From: Megaleporinus macrocephalus
Taxonomy: Eukaryota > Chordata > Actinopteri > Characiformes > Anostomidae
Direction: 5' to 3'
Length of the DNA stretch: 64,000 bases
NCBI GenBank assembly: GCA_021613375.1
Contig: CM038715.1
Location: 4,274,378-4,338,377, forward strand
The first letter of the stretch is position 1, and each line of letters opens with the position of its first letter. The position numbers were made by a program, and so were the translations under genes. Positions 46,142-56,687 of this stretch are shown piece after piece. The notes under the pieces were generated by a model, which was not told the DNA's origin, ran no database searches, and saw only the letters and a program-made list of their open reading frames with translations.

Positions 46142-47079
46142 TGAACAGCCTGGCCCGGTCCAAATACTGCTGACAGACAATCCGGTAGAGGTGTGGGAAG
46201 CCAGTCAGGATGCTGCCCTCGGCCCGCCACCTCCTGCCCAGATGAAGCCGCCCCCCTCTAATTTGCTCTCTGCATTGAACCGCCCATCGCTTGGTGGTGC
46301 CCACCCTTCTGCACCTCACCAATGTCCTCAGGAGCCCACCCAAGGCAGCGATTGGTCATTAGAGAAAGAGGAAGAATGGGGGGGTATTAGGTTGTCAGAT
46401 GTTCTGCAGGCTTCAGGGGTGCGGATCAGGCCCATCCGGAAGCACCTGGCCATCTCCCTGCCCTCTCTGCCCCTTGATTTCTGGGGGCTTTTGGGTGAGG
46501 ACGGAGAGATGTCCCAGCAGCAGCAGGAGCCCCCACCTCCACCTCCCTACTCTTCCTCCCCTGCCCCGCCCATATGGAAGAGCGCCTCTCATAGCCCAGA
46601 CTGGAGCTCCCATCCAAGTGTAGCATCCAGCCACCAGTCTGCATCATCCCAGCCTGATAAGGAACAGGAGCATCCTAGAGCCCCGATATGGCAGCCCTTA
46701 CGCAACCCTGCCGTACCCCACTCGCCCGTCTCGTACCACTCCAGCTTCAGGCAGGCCCCTGCTGCTGCAGCCCGTCATTGGTCTTCTTGGAGCCTGGACC
46801 GTCCCGATGCTGTGGTCACTCCCCATGAGACACCACCAGATCAGAGCCACCCTGTCACATCCTCTCCGCGCTCTCCAGGGTGGCACATTCCTCCATGCAG
46901 TCCCCCACTGAGGAACAAGAGCATCCCCAAGCAACCCTTCCCCCAGCGGGACCCAAACCTGGAGCCTGAAGACCAGGAGCTATCTGAGCTGGACTCGCTG
47001 TACCAGGCCAGTCTGCAGGCGGACCATGGCCCGAGCCGAGCCCTGCAGAGAGCCAGCTCTCCAGCCTCAGGGAAACCAG
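46142..47079 (+). CDS. usp54: usp54 largest visible coding exon
   Basis: 938 bases. It begins with one base completing an AGT Ser codon, then EQPGPVQILLTDNPVEVWEA. Next comes a Pro/Ser/Gln-rich region predicted to be disordered (including MSQQQQEPPPPPPYSSSP near residue 105) and a conserved end, EDQELSELDSLYQASLQAD. Vertebrate USP54 has EQP(I/L)PLQVLL right after the helical region and ELESLYQASLQAS later, in the same order. Acceptor CTTTTTACAG ends at 46,141 and donor GTATAC starts at 47,080, leaving phase 1. The true frame extends 5' of the GTG at 46,191 to the acceptor. It is shorter than the human equivalent, lacking much of the middle. Confidence 0.92.
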
Positions 47080-50000
47080 GTATACTGATCATATAGCTTT
47101 TGCAAGACATCAGAGATTTACCTTAATTTATCATATTTATATAAAAACCATACAATCCATGTCTTTACCAAACGTAATTACCAAACGTTTTAGATTACTA
47201 CCACACAAACGTTTTAGTACACTACCAGCCAAACGTTTTAGATACACTACCAGCCAAACGTTTTAGTACTCTACCAGCCAAACGTTTTAGATACACTACC
47301 AGACAAACGTTTTAGATACACTACCACACAAACGTTTTAGTACACTACCAGACAAACGTTTTAGATCGCTACCAGCCAAACGTTTTAGATACACTACCAG
47401 ACAAACGTTTAAGATCCACTACCAGACAAACGTTTTAGAGCCACTACCAGACAAACGTTTTAGATACACTACCAGACAAACGTTTTAGATACACTACCAC
47501 TTAAACGTTTTAGATACACTACCAGACAAACGTTTTAGATCCACTACCAGACAAACGTTTTAGATCCACTACCAGACAAACGTTTTAGTACACTACCAGC
47601 CAAACGTTTTAGTACACTACCAGCCAAACGTTTTAGTACACTACCAGTTAAACGTTTTAGATACACTACCAGTCAAACGTTTTAGTACACTACCAGCCAA
47701 ACGTTTTAGATACACTACCAGTCAAACGTTTTAGTACACTACCAGTCAAACGTTTTAGTACACTACCAGTTAAACGTTTTAGATACACTACCAGTCAAAC
47801 GTTTTAGTACACTACCAGCCAAACGTTTTAGATACACTACCAGTCAAACGTTTTAGTACACTACCAGCCAAACGTTTTGGATCACTTCCAGTCAAATGTT
47901 TTAGTACACTACCAGTCAAACGTTTTAGTACACTACCAGCCAAACGTTTTGGATCACTTCCAGTCAAATGTTTTAGTACACTACCAGTCAAACGTTTTAG
48001 TACACTACCAGCCAAACGTTTTGGATCACTTCCAGTCAAATGTTTTAGTACACTACCAGTCAAACGTTTTAGTACACTACCAGCCAAATGTTTTGGATCA
48101 CTTCCAGTCAAATGTTTTAGTACACTACCAGTCAAACGTTTTAGTACACTACCAGCCAAACGTTTTGGATCACTTCCAGTCAAATGTTTTAGTACACTAC
48201 CAGTCAAACGTTTTAGTACACCACCAGCCAAACGTTTTGGATCACTTCCAGTCAAATGTTTTAGTACACTACCAGTCAAACGTTTTAGTACACTACCAGC
48301 CAAACGTTTTGGATCACCTCCAGTCAAATGTTTTAGTACACTACCAGTCAAACGTTTTAGTACACTACCAGCCAAACGTTTTGGATCACTTCCAGTCAAA
48401 CGTTTTAGTACACTACCAGCCAAACGTTTTAGTACACTACCAGTCAAACGTTTTAGTACACTACCAGTCAAACGTTTTAGTACACTACCAGCCAAACGTT
48501 TTAGTACACTAACAGTCAAACGTTTTAGTACACTACCAGCCAAACGTTTTAGTACACTACCAGTCAAATGTTTTAGTACACTACCAGCCAAACGTTTTAG
48601 TACACTACCAGTCAAACGTTTTAGTACACTACCAGCCAAACGTTTTAGTACACTACCAGCCAAACGTTTTAGATACACTACCAGTCAAACGTTTTAGTAC
48701 ACTACCAGCCAAACGTTTTAGTACACTACCAGTTAAACGTTTTAGTACATTACCAGCCAAACGTTTTAGTACACTACCAGCCAAATGTTTTGGATCACTA
48801 CCAGTCAAACGTTTTAGATACACTACCAGTCAAAGGTTTTAGTACACTACCAGTCAAACGTTATAGATACACTACCAGCCAAACGTTTTAGATACACTAC
48901 CAGTCAAACGTTTTAGAACACTACCAGTTAAACGTTTTAGATACACTACCAGTCAAATGTTTTAATACACTACCAGCCAAACGTTTTAGAACACTACCAG
49001 TCATACGTTTTAATACACTACCAGTCAAACGTTTTAGATACACTACCAGTCAAACGTTTTAATACACTACCAGTTAAACGTTTTAATACACTACCAGTCA
49101 AACGTTTTAGTACACTACCAGTCAAACGTTTTAGTACACTACCAGTTAAACGTTTAGGTACACTACCAGCCAAACGTTTTAGTACACTACCAGTCAAACG
49201 TTTTAGATACACTACCAGTCAAACGTTTTAGATACACTACCAGCCAAACGTTTTAGTACACTACCAGTCAAACGTTTTAGATACACTACCAGTCAAACGT
49301 TTTAGATACACTACCAGTCAAACGTTTTAATACACTACCAGTCAAACGTTTTAGTACACTACCAGTCAAACTTTTTAGATACACTACCAGTCAAACGTTT
49401 TAATACACTACCAGTTAAACGTTTTAGTACACTACCAGCCAAACGTTTTAGTACACTACCAGTCAAACGTTTTAGTACACTACCAGTCAAACGTTTTAAT
49501 ACACTACCAGTCAAACGTTTTAGTACACTACCAGTCAAACGTTTTAGATACACTACCAGTCAAACGTTTTAATACACTACCAGTCAAACGTTTTAGTACA
49601 CTACCAGTTAAACGTTTTAGAACACTACCAGTTAAACGTTTTAGATACACTACCAGTTAAACGTTTTAGATACACTACCAGCCAAATGTTTTAGTACACT
49701 ACCAGTTAAACGTTTTAATACACTACCAGTCAAACGTTTTAGATACACTACCAGTCAAACGTTTTAATACACTACCAGTCAAACGTTTTAGTACACTACC
49801 AGTTAAACGTTTTAATACACTACCAGTTAAACGTTTTAGATACACTACCAGTTAAACGTTTTAGATACACTACCAGCCAAATGTTTTAGTACACTACCAG
49901 TCAAACGTTTTAGATACACTACCAGTCAAACGTTTTAATACTCTACCAGTTAAATGTTTTAGTACACTACCAGTCAAATGTTTTAATACACTACCAGTTA

Positions 50001-51594
50001 AACGTTTTAGTACACTACCAGTCAAACGTTTTAGTACACTACCAGTCAAACGTTTTAGTACACTACCAGTCAAACGTTTTAATACACTACCAGTCAAACG
50101 TTTTAGTACACTACCAGTCAAACGTTTTAGATACACTACCAGTCAAACGTTTTAATACACTACCAGTCAAACGTTTTAGTACACTGTCAGTTAAACGTTT
50201 TAGAACACTACCAGTTAAACGTTTTAATACACTACCAGTCAAACGTTTTAGTACACTGTCAGTTAAACGTTTTAGAACACTACCAGTTAAACGTTTTAGA
50301 TACACTACCAGTTAAACGTTTTAGATACACTACCAGCCAAATGTTTTAGTACACTACCAGTCAAACCTTTTAGATACACTACCAGTCAAACGTTTTAATA
50401 CACTACCAGTCAAATGTTTTAATACACTACCAGTTAAACGTTTTAGTACACTACCAGTCAAACGTTTTAGATACACTACCAGTCAAACGTTTTAATACAC
50501 TACCAGTCAAACGTTTTAGTACACTGTCAGTTAAACGTTTTAGAACACTACCAGTTAAACGTTTTAATACACTACCAGTTAAACGTTTTAGATACACTAC
50601 CAGTTAAACGTTTTAGATACACTACCAGCCAAATGTTTTAGTACACTACCAGTCAAACGTTTTAGTACACTACCAGTCAAACGTTTTAGATACACTACCA
50701 GCCAAACGTTTTAGTACACTACCAGTCAAACGTTTTAATACACTACCAGTCAAACGTTTTAGTACACTACCAGTCAAACGTTTTAGATACACTACCAGTC
50801 AAACGTTTTAATACACTACCAGCCAAACGTTTTAGATACACTACCAGTCAAACGTTTTAATACACTACCAGCCAAACGTTTTAGATACACTACCAGTCAA
50901 ACGTTTTAATACACTACCAGTCAAACGTTTTAGATACACTACCAGTCAAACGTTTTAATACACTACCAGTCAAACGTTTTAGTACACTACCAGCCAAACA
51001 TTTTAGATACACTACCAGTCAAACGTTTTAATACACTACCAGCCAAACGTTTTAGATACACTACCAGTCAAACGTTTTAATACACTACCAGTCAAACGTT
51101 TTAGATACACTACCAGTCTAACGTTTTAATACACTACCAGTCAAACGTTTTAGATACACTACCAGCCAAACGTTTTAGATACACTACCAGCCAAACGTTT
51201 TAGATACACTACCAGCCAAACGTTTTAGTACACTACCAGTCAAACGTTTTAATACACTACCAGTCAAACGTTTTAGATCACTACCAGTCAAACGATTTAG
51301 TACACTACCAGCCAAACGTTTTAGTACACTACCAGTCAAACGTTTTAGATACACTACCAGACAAACGTTTTAATACACTACCAGCCAAACGTTTTAATAC
51401 ACTACCAGACAAACGTTTTAATACACTACCAGAAATGTTCAGGCTGTCGCTACTGATTTTTTATTTATCATTTTCATGTAAAACAGTGTCAGAATCACAG
51501 AGCAAGTCTATTTTAGGTTGCTTAATCAAACTTTGCACAACAGAGCACACAGAGGATCATGAGTGTATTATTATTATTTGCTTGCCTTGCACAG
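47080..51594 (+). other. usp54 intron (4.5 kb), almost all minisatellite
   Basis: Only about 90 bp at the 5' end and 160 bp at the 3' end are not tandem repeat. Donor GTATAC and acceptor CTTGCACAG (51,594) are intact. Confidence 0.85.
47168..51431. repeat. Giant 24/25-bp minisatellite, ~170 copies
   Basis: The unit reads CAAACGTTTTAGTACACTAC plus CAGT, 24 bases, or 25 with AGATACAC in place of AGTACAC. Subfamilies cluster: GACAAACG-rich units at the left, a 72-bp higher-order pattern at 47,877-48,395, and mixed TTTTAATACAC units to the right. Because most units are a multiple of three without stops, long open frames exist on both strands (288 codons on minus at 47,812-48,678); they are artefacts. 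The unit resembles the fish Tc1 terminal repeat (CACTACC.GTCAAAAGTTT), as discussed in the findings. Confidence 0.97.
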
Positions 51595-51716
51595 TTCCTC
51601 CTGCTGCGCGAAAGCTGCTCTCTGGGGTGGGGCGCTCACGGACCCCCACAGCTGAGCTGGAGAGAACTGCATTTGGACCACCAGGCTGTCGCAGTCCCAC
51701 TGCACACCTGAATAAG
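51595..51716 (+). CDS. usp54: usp54 coding exon
   Basis: It completes a Val codon, then PPAARKLLSGVGRSRTPTAE, LERTAFGPPGCRSPTAHLNK, and ends in phase 0. Acceptor TTGCACAG ends at 51,594 and donor GTGAGA starts at 51,717. It aligns with the USP54 segment between SLYQASLQAS and [11 protein letters not shown] (local match around TSTAEMEH). Basic and Ser/Thr-rich, probably disordered. Confidence 0.87.
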
Positions 51717-52790
51717 GTGAGAAATTCATGGATGACTTTGCTCTTTCCTGTGTGTTTGCATGCAAGTGGTGAGTGGGAGCTGCTTCTGATATGAATTGTT
51801 TTTAAATGTGAGTTTATTCAGTTATACATGCTTATGTAGGAGGTCATTTAGATAATAATGGTGCAGGAACAGAATGTGTTCACTGGGTTCATTTGCGTCT
51901 AGTCTTGTGAGTAATTATCTGATCCAGATGGACTCAGAGAAGTTCTCAGAAACTGTAGCTCTCTGTGTTTGTTTTCCTCCTGTTTGTTTTTCTATGTCTA
52001 TTTTTTTATCTTTATTTTCAGTTGTTCTTTTTCTGTCTAATAACCAGAGGTGGCGGAAGTACATGAGTTCCTTACCTAAGTAAAAGTACTAGAAATCTAG
52101 TAAAAAAATACTCAAGTAAAAGTATAAAAGTACATGCTCCCAAATGTACTTAAAGTATAAAAGTAAAAGTATTTCTTTAAAAATAATTCTCTTAAGAAAC
52201 TCAAATTTCTTTAACAGGGTATCTGAGCTCTTGCTTCTTTGGGAGACACAATAGGCATCTCTTTCGCAGAGAGGAGTCTTGTTTGTTTGTTTTCTTTTCT
52301 TTTCTGAGCGCTCACTGCTGAGGCCTGAAAGCTATCAAAGTAGCCAATCACAGCCTTATACTATACTTTCTCTATAAATGAACACTTTAAGATGCTCTTT
52401 TTTTAAAAAAGCATTTTGTTTTTTTAAATGTAGCACATGCTTTTGCTTGAAGTGAGTAAACATTTATTAGAAGTTTATAAATAATTAATTTAGTTCAGTA
52501 TTTAAACAGTAAATATACTGAAATATACTGAACGGTATGTGTGATGTGTTGGTGTTTCAGTAGCTGATGGTATAAGATGCTGATACTAGACTACTTCAGT
52601 AAACAGGATACACCACTGAATCAGAACACACATTAGAGATGATGATGGTTTGGACCTTGGCCTGAGGAGATCTCCTCTAACTGGATCTTACTGAATTCTA
52701 ATTAAATACCCCTGATGTAGAATATGGAACCTTTAGTAGTATATCTGTGTGGCTGTTCTGTATGTTTACTTTTTGTTTTGGTCTCTGTAG
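51717..52790 (+). other. usp54 intron (1.07 kb)
   Basis: It contains repeat-derived sequence from about 52,045 (CAGAGGTGGCGGAAGTAC, a common fish transposon terminus) to 52,730. Its distal part is an inverted copy of 42,950-43,290. Confidence 0.75.
52045..52730. mobile_element. Non-autonomous transposon-like repeat
   Basis: The left edge is CCAGAGGTGGCGGAAGTACA with AAGTAAAAGTA-type repeats, related in style to the 20.4-kb element. 52,330-52,725 is homologous, inverted, to 42,950-43,290. No transposase is present. The two parts may be separate insertions. Confidence 0.55.
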
Positions 52791-52910
52791 CCACGCTCAA
52801 TGGCAGATCAGGAGCAGTACGACGCTGACCACCTATGCCACATCGCTCGTAGCCTGAGCGGGACCACCATTGGACGACGGCAGGAACGCCTTGCTGTTTC
52901 CCGAAGCTTT
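52791..52910 (+). CDS. usp54: usp54 coding exon: conserved short motif
   Basis: Forty codons in phase 0 on both sides: PRSMADQEQYDADHLCHIAR, then SLSGTTIGRRQERLAVSRSF. The [20 protein letters not shown] motif of vertebrate USP54 is clearly matched (DQEQYDADHLCHIARSLSGT). Acceptor TCTCTGTAG ends at 52,790 and donor GTAAGC starts at 52,911. A second hallmark exon for the gene identity. Confidence 0.92.
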
Positions 52911-53378
52911 GTAAGCACCACAGACTCTCTCTCACACATACACTCGGTGTAACAAACCGGAGTACCTCATTTATTTACCGCATAAGTCACCTCACATATG
53001 AAACCCTCACCGCTACTAATTGGATCTGTCTACTAGGAACTGAACCGCAGCCTGTTCATTAGTGTAGCTCAGCTCTAACCTTTGAAGCCTGGACTTAGAG
53101 TAGCTCATTAATGGCTAAGATAAAGAGGAGGTTAGCACCAGAGCTAAAATGGGCTGGGGGGTGATGGGCTGGAAGAAGCACTGAGGGAGGGTGGGGGGAA
53201 TTGAATATGTGCCCTAGAAATCTGACCGCAATGCTGTCGCTTCAGCATGAGAGTGACCACCAGTGCACACCTACTCCCACTTTAGCCTGAACCATGTGCG
53301 CTGCCTGTTCCCTGTCAATCACTGCACAGCTTTGCTTCATCACACATACACACTCACATTCATATACTGTATATAAAC

Positions 53379-53960
53379 TACCAATCAAAAGTTTGGAGTG
53401 TTTTTATCTATATGGAATATAAAATATTTCTAATGTACTAGTCATGTTTGTTCAACTTTTTACAGGTTAAAACAATTAGTTTTAAATAATTAGACTAGCA
53501 ATAATTTATTTTAGATCTCTGCTGACTGATGAACAGTTCTCTACATAACATTTGATTCTAAAATGACTGAGCTGGCTGTATTACATCAAGAATAAAGTTA
53601 TCATTCAGAAATGAATGAATGTAATGAAGTGACTAAACTCCTCAACAAACACATGCACACAATAGTAGAGGGTGGCTTTCGCAACAATTTTAATCATGGT
53701 GGTTTTGGTGTTTATAATGGTGTTGTGTATTTTTGTGTATTGTCGCTGTCCAATGAAAAATATGCGTTATTCCAGGAGAGGCCAACAACTGCCTTCAATT
53801 TTTAAATATAAGTTAATGAAACCAGAATTTTTCCAAGTGATTTTGGAGCATTTGGTCCATTCATCATGAAATTTCCACACTACTGTGTTCAAATGATGCT
53901 GAAAATGAAAAATCGACAAAAATAGAGAAGATTTTCTTTGGACAGTGACAATATATACAT
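53379..53960. repeat. Tc1-terminus-like start and repeat Y, copy 1
   Basis: CTACCAATCAAAAGTTTGGA at 53,379 matches the fish Tc1 terminal motif. From 53,740 to 53,960 the sequence (CTGTCCAATGAAAAATATGC, later TTTGGTCCATTCATCATGAA) is the inverse of 55,540-55,745. A third, shorter copy is at 63,255-63,330. Confidence 0.65.
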
Positions 53961-53971
53961 TTTTTCAAATA

Positions 53972-55146
53972 CAGTGCACCCATAAAGTGGTCACAGCACT
54001 TCACTTTTTCCACATTTTATGTTACAGCCTTATTCCAAAATGGATTAAATACATTTTCCCTCTGATTTCTACACACAATACCCCATAAGGACAAATTTTT
54101 TAAAATATTAAAAATAAAACAGATTAAAAATAAAAAACAAAAAATCACATGTACATAAGTATACGCCTTGACATGACACTCAAAATTGAACTCAGGTTCT
54201 CCGGTTTCCACTGATCACCCCTCAGTTGTTTTAGCAACTTGATTGGAGGACACCTGTGGTAAATCCAGTTGATTGGACATGATTTGAAAAGGCACACACC
54301 GTCTATATAAGGTCCCATAGTTGACAGTACATGTCAGAGCACAAACCAAACCATGAAGTCCAAGGAATTGTCTGTAGACCTCTGAGACAGGATTGTATGG
54401 AGGCACAGATCTGAGGAAGGGTACAGAAACACTTCTGCAGCGTTGAAGGTCCCAGTGAGCTCAATGACCTCCATCATTGGAGTGGCCAGCAGTTTAGAAC
54501 CACCAGGACTCTACCTGAAGCTACACGCCCAGCCAATCAGAGTGATTGGGGTAGAAAGACCTCAGTCAGGACCCCAAGGGTTACTCAGACAGAGTTTCAG
54601 TGTTGCTCTGTGGACAGAGTAGAACCTTTCAGAAGGACAACATTTGTGCAGCACTCCACCAATCAGGCCTGTCTGTTACAGGTGCCAGATGGAAGCCGCT
54701 CCTCAGTAAAGGCACAAGACCACTCGGAATTGGTCAAAAGGCACCTGAAGGACTCTCAGGCCATGAGAAACAAAGTTTTCTGGTCTGATTATACAAAGAT
54801 TGAACTCCTCGGACTGAATGCCAAGCGTCATGTCTGGAGAAAACCAGGCACCTGGTGGTGGCAGCATCATGCTGTGGGGTTGTTTTTCAACAGCAGCAAC
54901 CGGAAGACTAGTCAGAGTCAAGGAAAAGATGAATACAGCAATGTACAGAGACATCCTTGGAGAAAACCTGAAATCTGAAAATGGCTGTACACCAATGCAC
55001 TCCTTTCAGCCTGATGGAGCTTGAGAGGTTCTGCAAAGACGAATGGGAGAACCTGCCCAAAGATAGGTGTGCCAAGCCTTTAGCATCATACTCAAAAAGA
55101 CTCGAGGCTGTAATTGCTGCCAAAGGTGCTTCAACAAAGTATTGAG
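53972..55146 (+). mobile_element. Tc1-like transposon pseudogene, second family
   Basis: The left end CAGTGCACCCATAAAGTGGT follows TA. The body carries a degraded Tc1 transposase: MKSKELSVDL then stop (54,352), then pieces equivalent to [20 protein letters not shown] near 54,775-54,835 and a [10 protein letters not shown] segment near 54,858. The DDE C-terminal part is scrambled, and the right terminus is missing after TATTGAGC (55,140). It differs from the families at 22.5 kb and 28.5 kb. Confidence 0.85.
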
Positions 55147-55539
55147 CACTGTGCTTGGTACTGTATGTTAATGTATTTGTATACTGGTGTAACAGTAATA
55201 GCGCAATTAATACCAATAATATATAATAATAAAATTACAAACTGGTAAAATTACTAATTACTAATGCACCAGCAAGTATTTTGGATGGTTAAAAGCTTGT
55301 AATGATTTCTTATCAGTGTATACTGATAAGAAGTTTGTGTCCAACAAAAAACGTAACCCCTTATTGCACACATCATGAATTTAAAAAATCTGGTTTACTT
55401 TTCAATAAAATCAATAAAATCAGAAAAAATAATATCATTTTAAACCATAAACTATAGTTATAATAGTTAAACATTAATATTACAATATAGACTCTAGTAA
55501 AACATATTGCATTCTAACAGCTGAATGACAAACAAGTCG

Positions 55540-55745
55540 TTGCTGTCCAGTGAAAAACATGCATCTCTATTTTTTGTCAATTTTGAGTTTTCTACATCAT
55601 CAAATGTCATGATGAATGGACCAAAACAACTTGGAAAACATTCTGGTTCCATTGACTTCTATTAACAGTAAAGTATGTTTTTGTTCTCTCCTGTAAAGTT
55701 GCACATATGGAGATATTTGTTTTACATTGGACAGTGAAGATATAT
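55540..55745. repeat. Repeat Y, copy 2 (inverted)
   Basis: It is the reverse complement of 53,740-53,960 with moderate divergence (GATGAATGGACCAAAACAAC; GTTCCATTGACTTCTATTAA). With copy 1 it brackets the Tc1 pseudogene. Confidence 0.75.
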
Positions 55746-56560
55746 TATATTTTCATTTTTAATAAAACTTATTTATATAGCAGTAAATGTTAAGAAAGGA
55801 AAATGAATCTCACACTGTGAATCATAACAGGTATAAATCATATTTGTGAATAGATTAAATTATTATGAAAAAAATAATGAAAACCTCTTCTGAAAGAAAT
55901 TCTGGTAAATAAGCTGCACCATGATAGAGGTTATGTAAATAAGTAGAAGTTTTTATAAATTATTTCAATTTTCCCTTCATTATTAACCCTTTCTTTGTCC
56001 TTAATATGCATCATGTCATTGCAAAATGAAGAAATTGAGTTACCCTGCAGCAACATCATAGAATAGAGGGTTACAGTGTCTCCTAATTAAATCACCTGAA
56101 ATCATACCTGTCTTTATAGATGGTGAGTTGTGACATTTCCATGACAACTGAAAATTTCATACATTTTTATGACAGTTTTGTTTGCATATAAAACTCAACA
56201 CAACAATGTACACACTGCAACTAATCAGTAGACAGTGTGAGCTTTGCATCCACACACACACACACACACACACACACTCTCTCTGTCAGCACCTGCCACT
56301 GATCACCATCTCGCTGAGTCATACTGCCATCCTGTGTCCACTTGCTGTAACTGTCGACCGGAAAGAGCTCATGCTTAAAGTATGTCTTAATGAAGACAGG
56401 TCCTTTCCATGTGTTGAAGTTTTAACTCCCCCTCTCTCCCTCTCTTCCCTTCCCTTCTCTCTCTCTTTCTCTCTCTTATTTACGGCTGCTTGCATGCGTA
56501 TATGCTTTGAATGCAAAGCTGGGGGACACCAGGGTCACGTCATGTCACATTGCCCCTCAG

Positions 56561-56687
56561 TTTTCTTACTCACATAATCCTCCTGTGTGTCCATCAGCCC
56601 ATCATGCCTTCCATCCACACCATCTCCATCTTCCTGCCTCTCCACCACCTGTCCCCCAGCAGCCTGGGCTTTGTGCGGATGTCCCAG
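56561..56687 (+). CDS. usp54: usp54 coding exon: Pro/His-rich
   Basis: It begins in phase 0 after CCCCTCAG and reads FSYSHNPPVCPSAHHAFHPH, HLHLPASPPPVPQQPGLCAD, VP, ending in phase 1 before GTAAAG. This frame is the only one that joins both neighbours. The internal CCATCAG at 56,599 is a weaker alternative acceptor and would break phase with the previous exon. Human USP54 has a Pro-rich stretch at the same place. Confidence 0.75.

Larger units (their letters stand above)
52911..56560 (+). other. usp54 intron (3.65 kb) with Tc1 pseudogene
   Basis: 52,911-53,350 is non-repetitive. 53,375-55,750 is a cluster of repeats (see separate entries). An AC microsatellite lies at 56,250-56,277, followed by a CT-rich stretch. 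No further exon is required by phase. Confidence 0.75.

Noticed and set aside
46399..47110. Additional frames on both strands over the large usp54 exon
   Set aside because: Shadows of the Pro-rich coding frame; only the plus frame from 46,143 joins both neighbouring exons.
47812..48678. 288-codon minus-strand and 211-codon plus-strand frames
   Set aside because: Pure translation of the 24-bp minisatellite inside an intron; no start context and no non-repeat sequence.
56182..56577. 131-codon frame with a TVDRKELMLKVCLNEDRSF segment
   Set aside because: It runs through an AC microsatellite and CT-rich intron. The exon that fits phase starts at 56,561 in a different frame.
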